Part shown: positions 33,951 through 40,917 of the stretch, one piece after another
Numbering within the stretch: the stretch's first letter is position 1
How the letters are laid out: each line of letters opens with the position of its first letter
NCBI RefSeq assembly: GCF_018130505.1
Contig: NZ_JAFCKH010000013.1
Coordinates: 124,001 to 188,000 of the forward strand
Length of the DNA stretch: 64,000 nucleotides
Direction: 5' to 3'
Source: Bradyrhizobium tropiciagri
GTDB lineage: Bacteria; Pseudomonadota; Alphaproteobacteria; Rhizobiales; Xanthobacteraceae
Notes under the pieces: generated by a model
Told to the model about the DNA's origin: nothing
Database searches by the model: none
The model's input: only the letters and a program-made list of their open reading frames with translations
Program-made: the position numbers and the translations under genes

Positions 33951-34757
33951 CTAATCAATCCCGAGCGCGCGCCGGATCGCGATCTCGACCGGCGAATACG
34001 CGCCGTCCTCTCGTTCGAGCCGGTACGGCTCGCCGGCGGCGAGCGCCGGCTGCGCCATGAAGCGCGGCGCCTTGCCCCGATGCATCTGCGCGGCGTGCAC
34101 AAGGAAGGGATGGCACAGATAAACCGTGCCGGCCTCGCCGGTCGCGAGCGCGACTTCGCAATCGGCGCCGACATCGTCGAGCACCATGCGCGAACGTCCC
34201 GCCTCTCCGGCCGGCGCCAGGTAGCGCGCCATCGGCAGGTGCGAGCCGACCCTGATCCGGGTCGGCGCATCGTCCTCGCCGACGTCGGAGAACAGGAACA
34301 GCAGCAGCAGCGCCCGGCCCCGCGACGTGATGTTCACCCGCCACGCGGAGAAATCGAGCCGCTCGTTCGGGTCGCAATCGTCGCCGGGGAAGCTGACATC
34401 GACATGCCAGCCTGCATCACCGGGATCGTCCGGATGCGGGAACCGGACCGGGAAGGTTCCGATGTTGTCGCGCGACCGCCAGCGGCCGGGGCCGGCGATC
34501 TGGTCGAACGCCCGGTGCAGCAGCGGCATGTTGATCGCCTGCCGGAACGGCTCCCCGCCGTAACCCGGCAGCCGGATCACCGGCTGCGTCCAGGTCGAGG
34601 GATCGTGCTCGCGGCACGGCAGGTCGCGCCACATGATGGCCCGGCCTTGATCGGCGAGTTCCCGCGGAAAGGCATTGTCGATCCTGACACAGCCCCGTTC
34701 GATGAAATGCGAAATCTGCGCGGCATCAAGCGCGCGCGTGTCGTCTCGATCAGTCAT
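33951..34757 (-). CDS. Phytanoyl-CoA dioxygenase-family protein
   Basis: 268 residues, a Fe(II)/2-oxoglutarate oxygenase. The iron-binding HxD is in GWHVDVSFPGD and the distal His in YLCHPFLVHAAQMHRG, followed by a basic PRFMAQPAL segment where 2-oxoglutarate would bind. The N-terminal ALDAAQISHFIERGCVRIDN is typical of the family. The substrate is unknown, and no pathway genes adjoin it. Confidence 0.82.
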   Translation of the reverse strand: MTDRDDTRALDAAQISHFIERGCVRIDNAFPRELADQGRAIMWRDLPCREHDPSTWTQPVIRLPGYGGEPFRQAINMPLLHRAFDQIAGPGRWRSRDNIGTFPVRFPHPDDPGDAGWHVDVSFPGDDCDPNERLDFSAWRVNITSRGRALLLLFLFSDVGEDDAPTRIRVGSHLPMARYLAPAGEAGRSRMVLDDVGADCEVALATGEAGTVYLCHPFLVHAAQMHRGKAPRFMAQPALAAGEPYRLEREDGAYSPVEIAIRRALGID

Positions 34758-34891
34758 GATAGTTTCTCAAGCTGTCGCCAGCCGTCGGCGGCCCGCTACG
34801 CGCGGAACCTGGCCGGCTCGTTCGGTTTCACTGGAGTTCCGCGGGGCATAAAGCCCGCGGGGCCGATCAGCGCTTCAGGATGGAAGCGGGA

Positions 34892-34942
34892 TCAGCAGCC
34901 CAGGAAGAAGACCGCGGCGATGCTGAGAGTACGTGTCATCAT
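34892..34942 (-). CDS. Possible 16-residue lipobox peptide
   Basis: The minus strand encodes MMTRTLSIAAVFFLGC and then a stop: an N-terminal charge, a hydrophobic core and a lipobox-like FLGC with nothing after the Cys. It could be a remnant of an entericidin-like lipoprotein gene or chance. It lies in the 243-bp gap between the dioxygenase and dksA, which otherwise shows no gene. Confidence 0.2.
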   Translation of the reverse strand: MMTRTLSIAAVFFLGC

Positions 34943-35000
34943 GGCGGCGCGAACCTACAAGCGGCGCGCGCCGTAAGCAATGTATGGCGTTACGCCGCCA

Positions 35001-35411
35001 CTATTCGTCGCGATAGACCTTCTCGCGCTTCTCGTGACGCTCCTGCGCCTCCACCGACAGCGTTGCGATCGGACGGGCTTCGAGCCGCTTCAGCGAAATC
35101 GGCTCGCCGGTCTCTTCGCAATAGCCGTAGGTGTTGTCCTCGATGCGCTGGAGTGCCGCGTCAATCTTCGAGATCAGCTTGCGCTGGCGGTCACGGGCAC
35201 GGAGCTCGATCGCGCGGTCCGTTTCCGAGGACGCGCGGTCGGCCAGGTCGGGATGATTGACGTTCTCTTCCTGGAGAGTCTGCAGCGTGACTTTCGATTC
35301 GCGGAGGATCTCGTCCTTCCAGGACATCAGCTTGGCGCGGAAATATTCGCGCTGCCGATCGTTCATGAAAGGCTCTTTTTCAGTCGGCCGGTAGTTCTTC
35401 AGCTTTTCCAA
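35001..35411 (-). CDS. dksA: DksA/TraR C4-type zinc finger transcription factor
   Basis: 136 residues if translation starts at the TTG at 35411. The ATG at 35366 gives a 121-residue form. The upstream codons (KLKNYRPTEKEPFMNDRQRE) match the conserved DksA N-terminus, so I favour the longer form. The long coiled coil (EYFRAKLMSWKDEILRES, DRASSETDRAIELRARDRQ) carries the Asp-rich tip, followed by the finger region YGYCEETGEPI and RPIATLSVEAQERHEKRE. Only one of the four zinc Cys is kept, as in alphaproteobacterial DksA with Cys-poor fingers. It modulates RNA polymerase with ppGpp. Confidence 0.9.
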   Translation of the reverse strand: MEKLKNYRPTEKEPFMNDRQREYFRAKLMSWKDEILRESKVTLQTLQEENVNHPDLADRASSETDRAIELRARDRQRKLISKIDAALQRIEDNTYGYCEETGEPISLKRLEARPIATLSVEAQERHEKREKVYRDE

Positions 35412-35575
35412 AGGCAGCCATGTCCCTATCAGGCGGAGGGAACGGGCCCCCTCCGCGCGGCGCCTTATATAGCCACGTCTTGTGACAGACAATATCTGCC
35501 ACCAGGAAAGGCGGGCTGCCCCCAAGGCCTTGCACAGGCAAACTTATCCGGCCCGGCCGGGGACAGCCCTCCGCC

Positions 35576-36187
35576 TTAATAACCGACCGTAAAACGCCGG
35601 TGCGGATAGGCCGGGCGCTCGATTTCGTCGGCGAGTGCAACTGCGAAGTCCTCGAACGAGATCCAGCTCTTTCCGGCCGGATCGATCAGAAGCTGGTCGG
35701 TCCCGAGACGGAACTTGCCGGTCCGCTCGCCCTCCACGAACAGCGCCGAGGGCGACAGGAAGGTCCAGTTCAGGTCCTTTTCCTGCCGCAGCAGGTCGAG
35801 GAAGGCGCCGCCCTTCTCGGCCTCGGCCTTGTACTGGGCCGGGAAGTTCGGGGTCGTCACCAGGCGGACGCCGGGGGCGACCTCGAGGCTGCCGGCGCCG
35901 CCGACCACGAGGTAGCGGCCGACCCGGGAGTCCCTCGCCGCCCCGATCAGCCTGACCGGGTCGCTGTCCAGGAAATGCACCGAGCTGATTGCAGCGTCAT
36001 GGCCGGCCCACAGCGCGGCGAGCCCGGCCTGGTCGAGCACGTCGCCCTTCCTGGCGGTGACGTTAGGCAGTGCAGCAATTTTCTCCGGGTTGCGGGCGAT
36101 GGCGGTGACGGTGTGGCCGCGGCGGGCGAGTTCCGCCGTGATCCGCGAGCCGGCGCGGCCGGATGCACCGGCGATGGCGATCTTCAT
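35576..36187 (-). CDS. NAD(P)H-binding protein (atypical SDR, NmrA/YwnB-like)
   Basis: 203 residues starting MKIAIAGASGRAGSRITAEL, a GxxGxxG Rossmann start, with VTARKGDVLDQAGLAALWAG, VGRYLVVGGAGSLEVAPG and WTFLSPSALFVEGERTGKF. These match the YwnB/Rv-type NAD(P)-binding family often found next to HxlR regulators, as here (divergent, 105-bp gap). It is probably a quinone- or flavin-related reductase or sensor; its catalytic role is not established. Confidence 0.85.
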   Translation of the reverse strand: MKIAIAGASGRAGSRITAELARRGHTVTAIARNPEKIAALPNVTARKGDVLDQAGLAALWAGHDAAISSVHFLDSDPVRLIGAARDSRVGRYLVVGGAGSLEVAPGVRLVTTPNFPAQYKAEAEKGGAFLDLLRQEKDLNWTFLSPSALFVEGERTGKFRLGTDQLLIDPAGKSWISFEDFAVALADEIERPAYPHRRFTVGY

Positions 36188-36292
36188 CAGATATCTCCGA
36201 ATACTTGGTTTCCGATGGTGACTAGATAGCGAAAAGGATGTAGGTGTGAAGAACGCACTTACGCCTCACCTGATTACGCCGGAGTGACCGCG

Positions 36293-36679
36293 ATGAAAGC
36301 CTCGCACCTGAAGCCGGACGCCTATTCGGCGAAATGCCCGACGCGCCAGATCCTCGACCGGATCGGCGACAAATGGGCGGTGCTGATCCTGCTGCTGCTG
36401 CGCAGCGAACCCATGCGCTTCAATCAGTTGCGGCGGGCAATTGAAGGAATTTCGCAGAAGATGCTGTCGCAGGTTCTGAAGAGCCTGGAGCGCGACGGGC
36501 TGCTCCGCCGCCGCGCCATCGCAACCGTTCCGGTGACGGTGGAATATTCGATCACGCCGCTCGGGCTGACGCTCGCCGAAGCGGTCGATCCGCTGCGCGA
36601 CTGGGCCGAGCAGAACCTGAAAGAGGTGCAGGCGGCGCAGCGCCGCTACGACACGCAGCAGAAGTCGCTGGCGGCGTGA
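36293..36679 (+). CDS. HxlR-family regulator
   Basis: 128 residues from the ATG at 36293 with GGAG upstream. The HTH (CPTRQILDRIGDKWAVLILL, LRSEPMRFNQLRRAIEGIS, QKMLSQVLKSLERDGLL) has the single conserved Cys near residue 13 typical of the redox-sensing HypR/QorR group. It is divergent from the NAD(P)H-binding gene, its likely target. It is convergent with fliX, with a 23-bp gap. Confidence 0.9.
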   Translation: MKASHLKPDAYSAKCPTRQILDRIGDKWAVLILLLLRSEPMRFNQLRRAIEGISQKMLSQVLKSLERDGLLRRRAIATVPVTVEYSITPLGLTLAEAVDPLRDWAEQNLKEVQAAQRRYDTQQKSLAA

Positions 36680-36702
36680 GAGGCGTTAGCGGACGCTGAG
36701 GA

Positions 36703-37116
36703 TCAATATTGCCCGGCCTTGGCGAGTTCGACTTCGACGCGCAGCTCGATCTCGCCGAGCACGGCATCGAGACCGGGATCGCCGGAGGATTCCTTCAGAC
36801 TCGCGGCAGCGTTGCGCAGCCGGTTCACCGTGCCGGCGTCGAAATTGCCGGACAGCAGCCCGAGCTTGAGCTCGTCGAGCACGTCGAGCGCGCCCTTGCC
36901 GCGCGCGACCGAGCGCTTGCGGCGTTCGGTCGGGTCCTCGACGCCCTGCAGCGCGAGCAGCGCATCGATACCGGCCGCGGCCTTCGGCGCCGTGGTGGAA
37001 CGAACCTCTTCCTGCGCGGACGTGGTGTCGGGCAGCGAGAAGCCGCCCGACGAAGCGCGGCGCGTCGGGCCGCTGGGCGCGCCCACCGTGGTGCCGTTCG
37101 GTCCGTAGATGCGCAT
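36703..37116 (-). CDS. fliX: Flagellar assembly regulator FliX
   Basis: 137 residues: MRIYGPNGTTVGAPSGPTRR at the start, a Ser/Ala-rich middle with IDALLALQGVEDPTERRKRS, then GALDVLDELKLGLLSGNFD and a helical end EIELRVEVELAKAGQY. This is the FliX family, which in Caulobacter links basal-body assembly to FlbD activity at sigma-54 promoters. It is divergent from flgI, and TTAACCAT with a near-full CtrA site lies 46-65 bp before its start. Confidence 0.93.
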   Translation of the reverse strand: MRIYGPNGTTVGAPSGPTRRASSGGFSLPDTTSAQEEVRSTTAPKAAAGIDALLALQGVEDPTERRKRSVARGKGALDVLDELKLGLLSGNFDAGTVNRLRNAAASLKESSGDPGLDAVLGEIELRVEVELAKAGQY

Positions 37117-37161
37117 CGTCGTGAATCTCGCAGGCCTGTTCGCCGCGAGCATCGCCGCCTT

Positions 37162-37181
37162 ATGGTTAATGATGCGTAAAC
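37162..37181 (-). promoter_or_regulatory. Candidate CtrA site upstream of fliX
   Basis: The plus strand reads ATGGTTAA (TTAACCAT on the minus strand) at 37162-37169. TTAA at 37166, seven bases and TAAAC at 37177 form a TTAA-N7-TTAAC site with one mismatch. It is 46 bp upstream of the fliX ATG, fitting CtrA control. Confidence 0.5.
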
Positions 37182-37183
37182 GA

Positions 37184-37193
37184 CCCGGCAATT
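37184..37193 (+). promoter_or_regulatory. CCCGGCAATT element upstream of the flgI sigma-54 promoter
   Basis: CCCGGCAATT lies about 135 bp upstream of the predicted flgI start and shares ten bases with the tandem element before flgE (48721-48754). It is a candidate enhancer site for FlbD. Confidence 0.4.
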
Positions 37194-37296
37194 TCTGCCG
37201 CAGCACGGCAGTTTCGCGCGCCCTGCCAAACCGGAGCAAAACGGCGATCAGACAATTTCGATAAAGCTATCAATACATTGCACTCACGAAGCGAGA

Positions 37297-37312
37297 TGGC
37301 ACGGGGCTCGCA
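37297..37312 (+). promoter_or_regulatory. Sigma-54 promoter of flgI
   Basis: TGGCACG-GGGC-TCGCA fits the -24/-12 consensus with GG and GC at the right spacing and one mismatch in the -12 element. The predicted start is near 37323, 60 bp before the preferred flgI ATG. A TTAACCAT octamer (minus strand, 37312-37319) overlaps the promoter's downstream edge. Confidence 0.7.
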
Positions 37313-37382
37313 TGGTTAATCGCGGATCGCCGTCATGGGAGTGTCGCGCAATCCGCCAAGTGAGTTTGAGGGGAGCATCGGG

Positions 37383-38507
37383 ATGCCCGGCATCCGCACC
37401 GCAAGATTATTCGGGCTGGCCTGCGCAGCACTGCTGGCGCTGGCGGCATCCGCCATGCCGGCGGGCGCGACGTCGCGGATCAAGGATCTCGCCAATATCG
37501 AAGGCGTGCGCCAGAACCAATTGATCGGGTACGGCCTCGTGGTCGGCCTCAACGGCACCGGCGACACGCTCAACAACATCCCCTTCACCAAGCAGTCGCT
37601 GCAGGCGATGCTCGAACGCATGGGCGTCAACATCCGCGGCGCCACCATCCGCACCGGCAACGTCGCCGCCGTGATGGTCACCGGCAATCTGCCGCCGTTC
37701 GGCACCCAGGGTACGCGCATGGACGTCACGGTGTCCGCGCTCGGCGATGCCAAGGATCTGCGCGGCGGCACCCTGCTCGTCACCCCCCTGCTCGGCGCCG
37801 ACGGCAATGTCTACGCGGTGGCGCAGGGCACGCTGGCGATCTCCGGCTTCAACGCCGAGGGCGAGGCTGCCAAGGTGGTGCGCGGCGTGCCGACCGTCGG
37901 CCGCATCGCCAACGGCGCCATCATCGAGCGCGAGATCGAGTTCGCGCTGAACCGGTTGCCGAACGTGCGCCTCGCGCTGCGCAATGCCGACTTCACCACC
38001 GCCAAGCGCATCGCCGCCGCGGTCAACGACTATCTCGGCGTCAAGACCGCCGAGCCGCTCGATCCCTCCACGGTGCAGCTGTCGATCCCGCCGGAGTTCA
38101 AGGGCAACGTCGTCGCCTTCCTGACCGAGATCGAGCAGTTGCAGGTCGATCCGGATCTTGCCGCCAAGATCGTGATCGACGAGCGCTCCGGCATCATCGT
38201 GATGGGCCGCGATGTCCGCGTCGCCACCGTCGCGGTGGCGCAGGGCAACCTCACCGTGACGATCTCCGAAAGTCCGCAGGTCAGCCAGCCCAATCCGCTG
38301 TCGCGCGGCCGCACCGTGGTGACGCCGCGCAGCAGCGTCCAGGTCACCGAGGACGGCAAGAAATTCGCGGTCGTGAAGAACGGCGTCTCGCTGCAGCAGC
38401 TGGTCGACGGCCTCAACGGCCTCGGCATCGGGCCGCGCGACCTCATCAGCATCCTGCAGGCGATCAAGGCCGCCGGCGCGATCGAAGCCGATATCGAGGT
38501 GATGTGA
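37383..38507 (+). CDS. flgI: Flagellar P-ring protein FlgI
   Basis: 374 residues from the ATG at 37383, which follows a GAGGGGAG ribosome site; an in-frame ATG at 37335 has none. The signal peptide is LFGLACAALLALAASAMPAGA. The body shows the FlgI hallmarks SRIKDLANIEGVRQNQLIGY, GLVVGLNGTGDTLNNIPFTK, VAAVMVTGNLPPFG and GDAKDLRGGTLLVTPLLGAD. It forms the periplasmic P ring around the rod, aided by FlgA. Its stop overlaps the next start. Confidence 0.97.
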   Translation: MPGIRTARLFGLACAALLALAASAMPAGATSRIKDLANIEGVRQNQLIGYGLVVGLNGTGDTLNNIPFTKQSLQAMLERMGVNIRGATIRTGNVAAVMVTGNLPPFGTQGTRMDVTVSALGDAKDLRGGTLLVTPLLGADGNVYAVAQGTLAISGFNAEGEAAKVVRGVPTVGRIANGAIIEREIEFALNRLPNVRLALRNADFTTAKRIAAAVNDYLGVKTAEPLDPSTVQLSIPPEFKGNVVAFLTEIEQLQVDPDLAAKIVIDERSGIIVMGRDVRVATVAVAQGNLTVTISESPQVSQPNPLSRGRTVVTPRSSVQVTEDGKKFAVVKNGVSLQQLVDGLNGLGIGPRDLISILQAIKAAGAIEADIEVM

Positions 38508-38863
38508 TGGCAAGCCTGATCAACTCCACCAGCGGCAGCATGCCGAAGAACGCGATGATGCCGATGTTCAACGGCCGGCCCGATCCGGTGCTGCAGGACG
38601 CGCTGAAGAAGGTGTCGCCGCAGGCGCAGGCCAAGGCGAAAGCCACCGCGACCGATTTCGAATCGATGTTCCTGAACACGATGTTCTCGCAGATGACGAC
38701 CGGCCTGAAGGGCGACGGCCCGTTCGGCGACACCGTCGGCACCGGCGCGTGGCGCTCGATGCTGACCGACCAATACGCCAAGAATTTCGCCAAGGCCGGC
38801 GGCGTCGGCATTTCCAGCGACGTGTTCCGCTCGCTGATCCTGCAGCAGGCGAACAAGAGCTGA
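38507..38863 (+). CDS. flgJ: Rod-binding protein FlgJ, N-terminal domain only (CheL-like)
   Basis: 118 residues from the ATG at 38507, overlapping the flgI stop. It has the rod-binding domain ATDFESMFLNTMFSQMTTGL, FGDTVGTGAWRSMLTDQYAK and GVGISSDVFRSLI but no muramidase domain, as in alphaproteobacteria where the gene has been called cheL. A separate peptidoglycan hydrolase would be needed for rod penetration. Confidence 0.9.
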   Translation: MASLINSTSGSMPKNAMMPMFNGRPDPVLQDALKKVSPQAQAKAKATATDFESMFLNTMFSQMTTGLKGDGPFGDTVGTGAWRSMLTDQYAKNFAKAGGVGISSDVFRSLILQQANKS

Positions 38864-38885
38864 TTTCGCTCAGAGGAGAAGCGCG

Positions 38886-39383
38886 ATGAACCAGCGTCCA
38901 CAGCAGCGGCCCGTATCCGCCCCCGCCGCGCGGCCCGCGACATCGACGCATCCGGATGTCGCCCGGCTCGCCAATGAGCTCACCGAGGTGATGAGCGGGC
39001 TGCTCGCCGTGATCGAGCAGGAGACCGAATTCGTTCGCGCCGGCAAGATCCGCGAGGGCATGAAGCTCGAGGTGCAGAAGTCCGACCTGTCGCGCCGCTA
39101 CATGCTCGCGGTGGAGCACCTGAAGTCGATGCAGAAATTGCTGTCGCAGACCGATCCCGAGTTGCTGGCGACGCTGCGGCGTCATCACGACACGTTCCGC
39201 GCCATGCTGCAGGTCAATCTGACCGTGCTCGCGACCGCGCATGCCGTGTCGGAAGGGATCGTGCGCGGCGTCAACGCCGAGGTGCAGCGCCGCAACATCC
39301 CGAACACCTACACCGCGACCGGCCAGCGCGCGACGCCGGGCCCGCGCAACATGCGGCCGATCGCGGTCAGCCGCTCGCTCTGA
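38886..39383 (+). CDS. FlgN/FlbY-like flagellar protein
   Basis: 165 residues behind GAGGAG. After a Pro/Ala-rich start comes a helical FlgN-type domain: ELTEVMSGLLAVIEQETEFV, AGKIREGMKLEVQKSDLSRR and YMLAVEHLKSMQKLLSQTD. FlgN proteins chaperone the hook-filament junction proteins FlgK and FlgL, which are encoded nearby on the other strand. It is third in flgI-flgJ-flgN. Confidence 0.75.
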   Translation: MNQRPQQRPVSAPAARPATSTHPDVARLANELTEVMSGLLAVIEQETEFVRAGKIREGMKLEVQKSDLSRRYMLAVEHLKSMQKLLSQTDPELLATLRRHHDTFRAMLQVNLTVLATAHAVSEGIVRGVNAEVQRRNIPNTYTATGQRATPGPRNMRPIAVSRSL

Positions 39384-39555
39384 GCCGACGCAGCGCGCGT
39401 TCGCCTACACTTTTCTTCAAATCGACACGCCGGCGTCAGGGCGACATTCAGCGAGTTCCCTAACAGGCTATTGATAGGTTCCCCGTACTGTTGCGGATCG
39501 AGAGGGGTTGGGATTTGACTCAAGCAAACTAGTGCCTGTGCACTACGAGGCTTTC

Positions 39556-39942
39556 ATGAGTGCAGATTTCAACATCAAGCCGGCGGGGGCGCCGGTTGCG
39601 GCGCCGATGGTCTCTCCGGCCAGCCATACGGCGCAAAAGGCGGTTCCGACCGAGCTGCCGGCGAGCCAGAGCGTCACCGCTCCGGAACCGATCGTGCGCG
39701 TCACCCTCGACCCGAACGCCGTCAATGCTTCGCTTTCAAATCAGGCCGCAACGGTGAAGAACCAGGTCATCATCGACCGCGATGCGCGGGCGGTGGTCTA
39801 TCAGGTGGTCGACAATCGGACCAACCTCGTGGTGCGGCAATTCCCGGAAGAAGCGGTACTGCGCCGCCGCGCCTATTTCCACACGCTCGACCTCAGCAAG
39901 GATGCGCCGACGCGGTTGAGCGCAACCGACCGCCGTGCCTGA
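39556..39942 (+). CDS. FlaG-like small flagellar protein
   Basis: 128 residues from the ATG at 39556. The first 70 residues are Pro/Ala/Val-rich. The C-terminal domain (NQVIIDRDARAVVYQVVDNR, TNLVVRQFPEEAVLRRRAYF) follows the FlaG pattern of strand, strand, then R-Q-x-P-x-E. FlaG affects filament length in some bacteria. Start choice is by position of an AUG; no strong ribosome site is seen. It ends convergent with the next gene, 18 bp apart. Confidence 0.65.
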   Translation: MSADFNIKPAGAPVAAPMVSPASHTAQKAVPTELPASQSVTAPEPIVRVTLDPNAVNASLSNQAATVKNQVIIDRDARAVVYQVVDNRTNLVVRQFPEEAVLRRRAYFHTLDLSKDAPTRLSATDRRA

Positions 39943-39960
39943 GCCGAGATCGGAGAGCCC

Positions 39961-40326
39961 TCACGTCTTCTGCGAGGCGTAGGCCTGATCGAGATAGGTC
40001 TGGCCGCTGGCGGGATCGGTGACGACGTTGCTGATCTGCGCCGTCCCCTGCTTGATCAGCGAGAACTTGGTGTCGCCGATCCGGAAAGCACCGTCCTTGA
40101 TCAGGACGTCCTGATACTTGCTGGTGCCTTCGCTCTGATAGTGAACCTTGGCGCGGAAGCCATCAACGTTCGACACCTGGACGGTGAACGACTTGTTGTT
40201 GGCGTACTTGCCGGTCCAGCTGCCTTCATAGAGGTTCGGATCGACCGCCACATAGGGTGTCTTTGACGGAACCGACAGGCCGACCGCCTTGTAGTTGGCC
40301 GACAGGATGCTCATCAGGTCGGCCAT
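39961..40326 (-). CDS. Uncharacterised protein next to flaF, 121 aa
   Basis: Starts MADLMSILSANYKAVGLSVP and continues with a beta-rich region (LYEGSWTGKYANNKSFTVQV, FRAKVHYQSEGTSKYQDVLI, FRIGDTKFSLIKQGTAQISN) and a short C-terminal helix. There is no signal peptide, Cys or membrane segment. I do not recognise the family. It lies 30 bp downstream of flaF on the same strand as flagellin and flaF, so a filament- or secretion-related job is the best guess. Confidence 0.75.
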   Translation of the reverse strand: MADLMSILSANYKAVGLSVPSKTPYVAVDPNLYEGSWTGKYANNKSFTVQVSNVDGFRAKVHYQSEGTSKYQDVLIKDGAFRIGDTKFSLIKQGTAQISNVVTDPASGQTYLDQAYASQKT

Positions 40327-40356
40327 GCCGAGGCTCCCTCGAAAACCAGGGACCGA

Positions 40357-40722
40357 TCAGGCGCGGCCGGAGAGGCCGGCGGCGAGATTGCAGTTGATGT
40401 CGATCAGCGACTTCAGCTTCGCCGGATCGGGATTCATCTGGATGTCGACGGTCTGCTTCATCACGAACACGCCGATATTGGCAATCTTCTGCCTGACCTC
40501 GAGCGGCTGCGGATTGTCGTCGCCCTGCGCCGCGCTCAGGAAGATCGACCACAGCCGGCGGTTGAACAGCAGCGCCTGATCCAGCGCCCGGTCGGCGCCG
40601 TTCCAGTTGGTCTGCACGTCCTGCAACTGCCTGGCAGCCTTCAGCAGCGCCTGCGCTTCGATTTCGCGTGGGGACGCCGTCACCGTGGAGGTGCGAGCGT
40701 AGGCCTGGGCTGCATTCGACAT
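40357..40722 (-). CDS. flaF: Flagellar biosynthesis regulator FlaF
   Basis: 121 residues: AAQAYARTSTVTASPREIEA, ALLKAARQLQDVQTNWNG and LLFNRRLWSIFLSAAQGDDN, then KIANIGVFVMKQTVDIQMNP. This is the FlaF family, which in Caulobacter promotes flagellin synthesis and opposes FlbT. It lies just downstream of the flagellin gene on the same strand, after a terminator, and FlbT is divergent beyond flagellin. Confidence 0.9.
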   Translation of the reverse strand: MSNAAQAYARTSTVTASPREIEAQALLKAARQLQDVQTNWNGADRALDQALLFNRRLWSIFLSAAQGDDNPQPLEVRQKIANIGVFVMKQTVDIQMNPDPAKLKSLIDINCNLAAGLSGRA

Positions 40723-40863
40723 TCAATGACCTCGATGGGAAGCGGATTTCTCGAGCCGCGGAGACGCAATTCTAGCGCTCGTTATTTATGCACCTCGTGC
40801 CTTTAAATATGGTTAGCAGCCGTTACCAAATGCGTCCTTCTCGTGACCGTAATATCCCGGACC

Positions 40864-40896
40864 AAAAAAGAAAAACGGCGGGGTCGCCCCCGCCGT
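40864..40896 (-). terminator. Terminator after the flagellin gene
   Basis: On the minus strand ACGGCGGGG (40888-40896) pairs with CCCCGCCGT (40875-40883) around a 4-base loop, followed by a T-rich run (A-rich on the plus strand, 40864-40875). It lies 22 bp after the flagellin stop and separates it from flaF. Confidence 0.85.
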
Positions 40897-40917
40897 CTTG
40901 AACCATCGTCGCAGCGC

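Noticed and set aside
37335-37382. Upstream start for flgI
   Set aside because: The 37335 ATG has no ribosome site and would place 16 polar residues before the signal peptide; 37383 has GAGGGGAG and a clean signal start.
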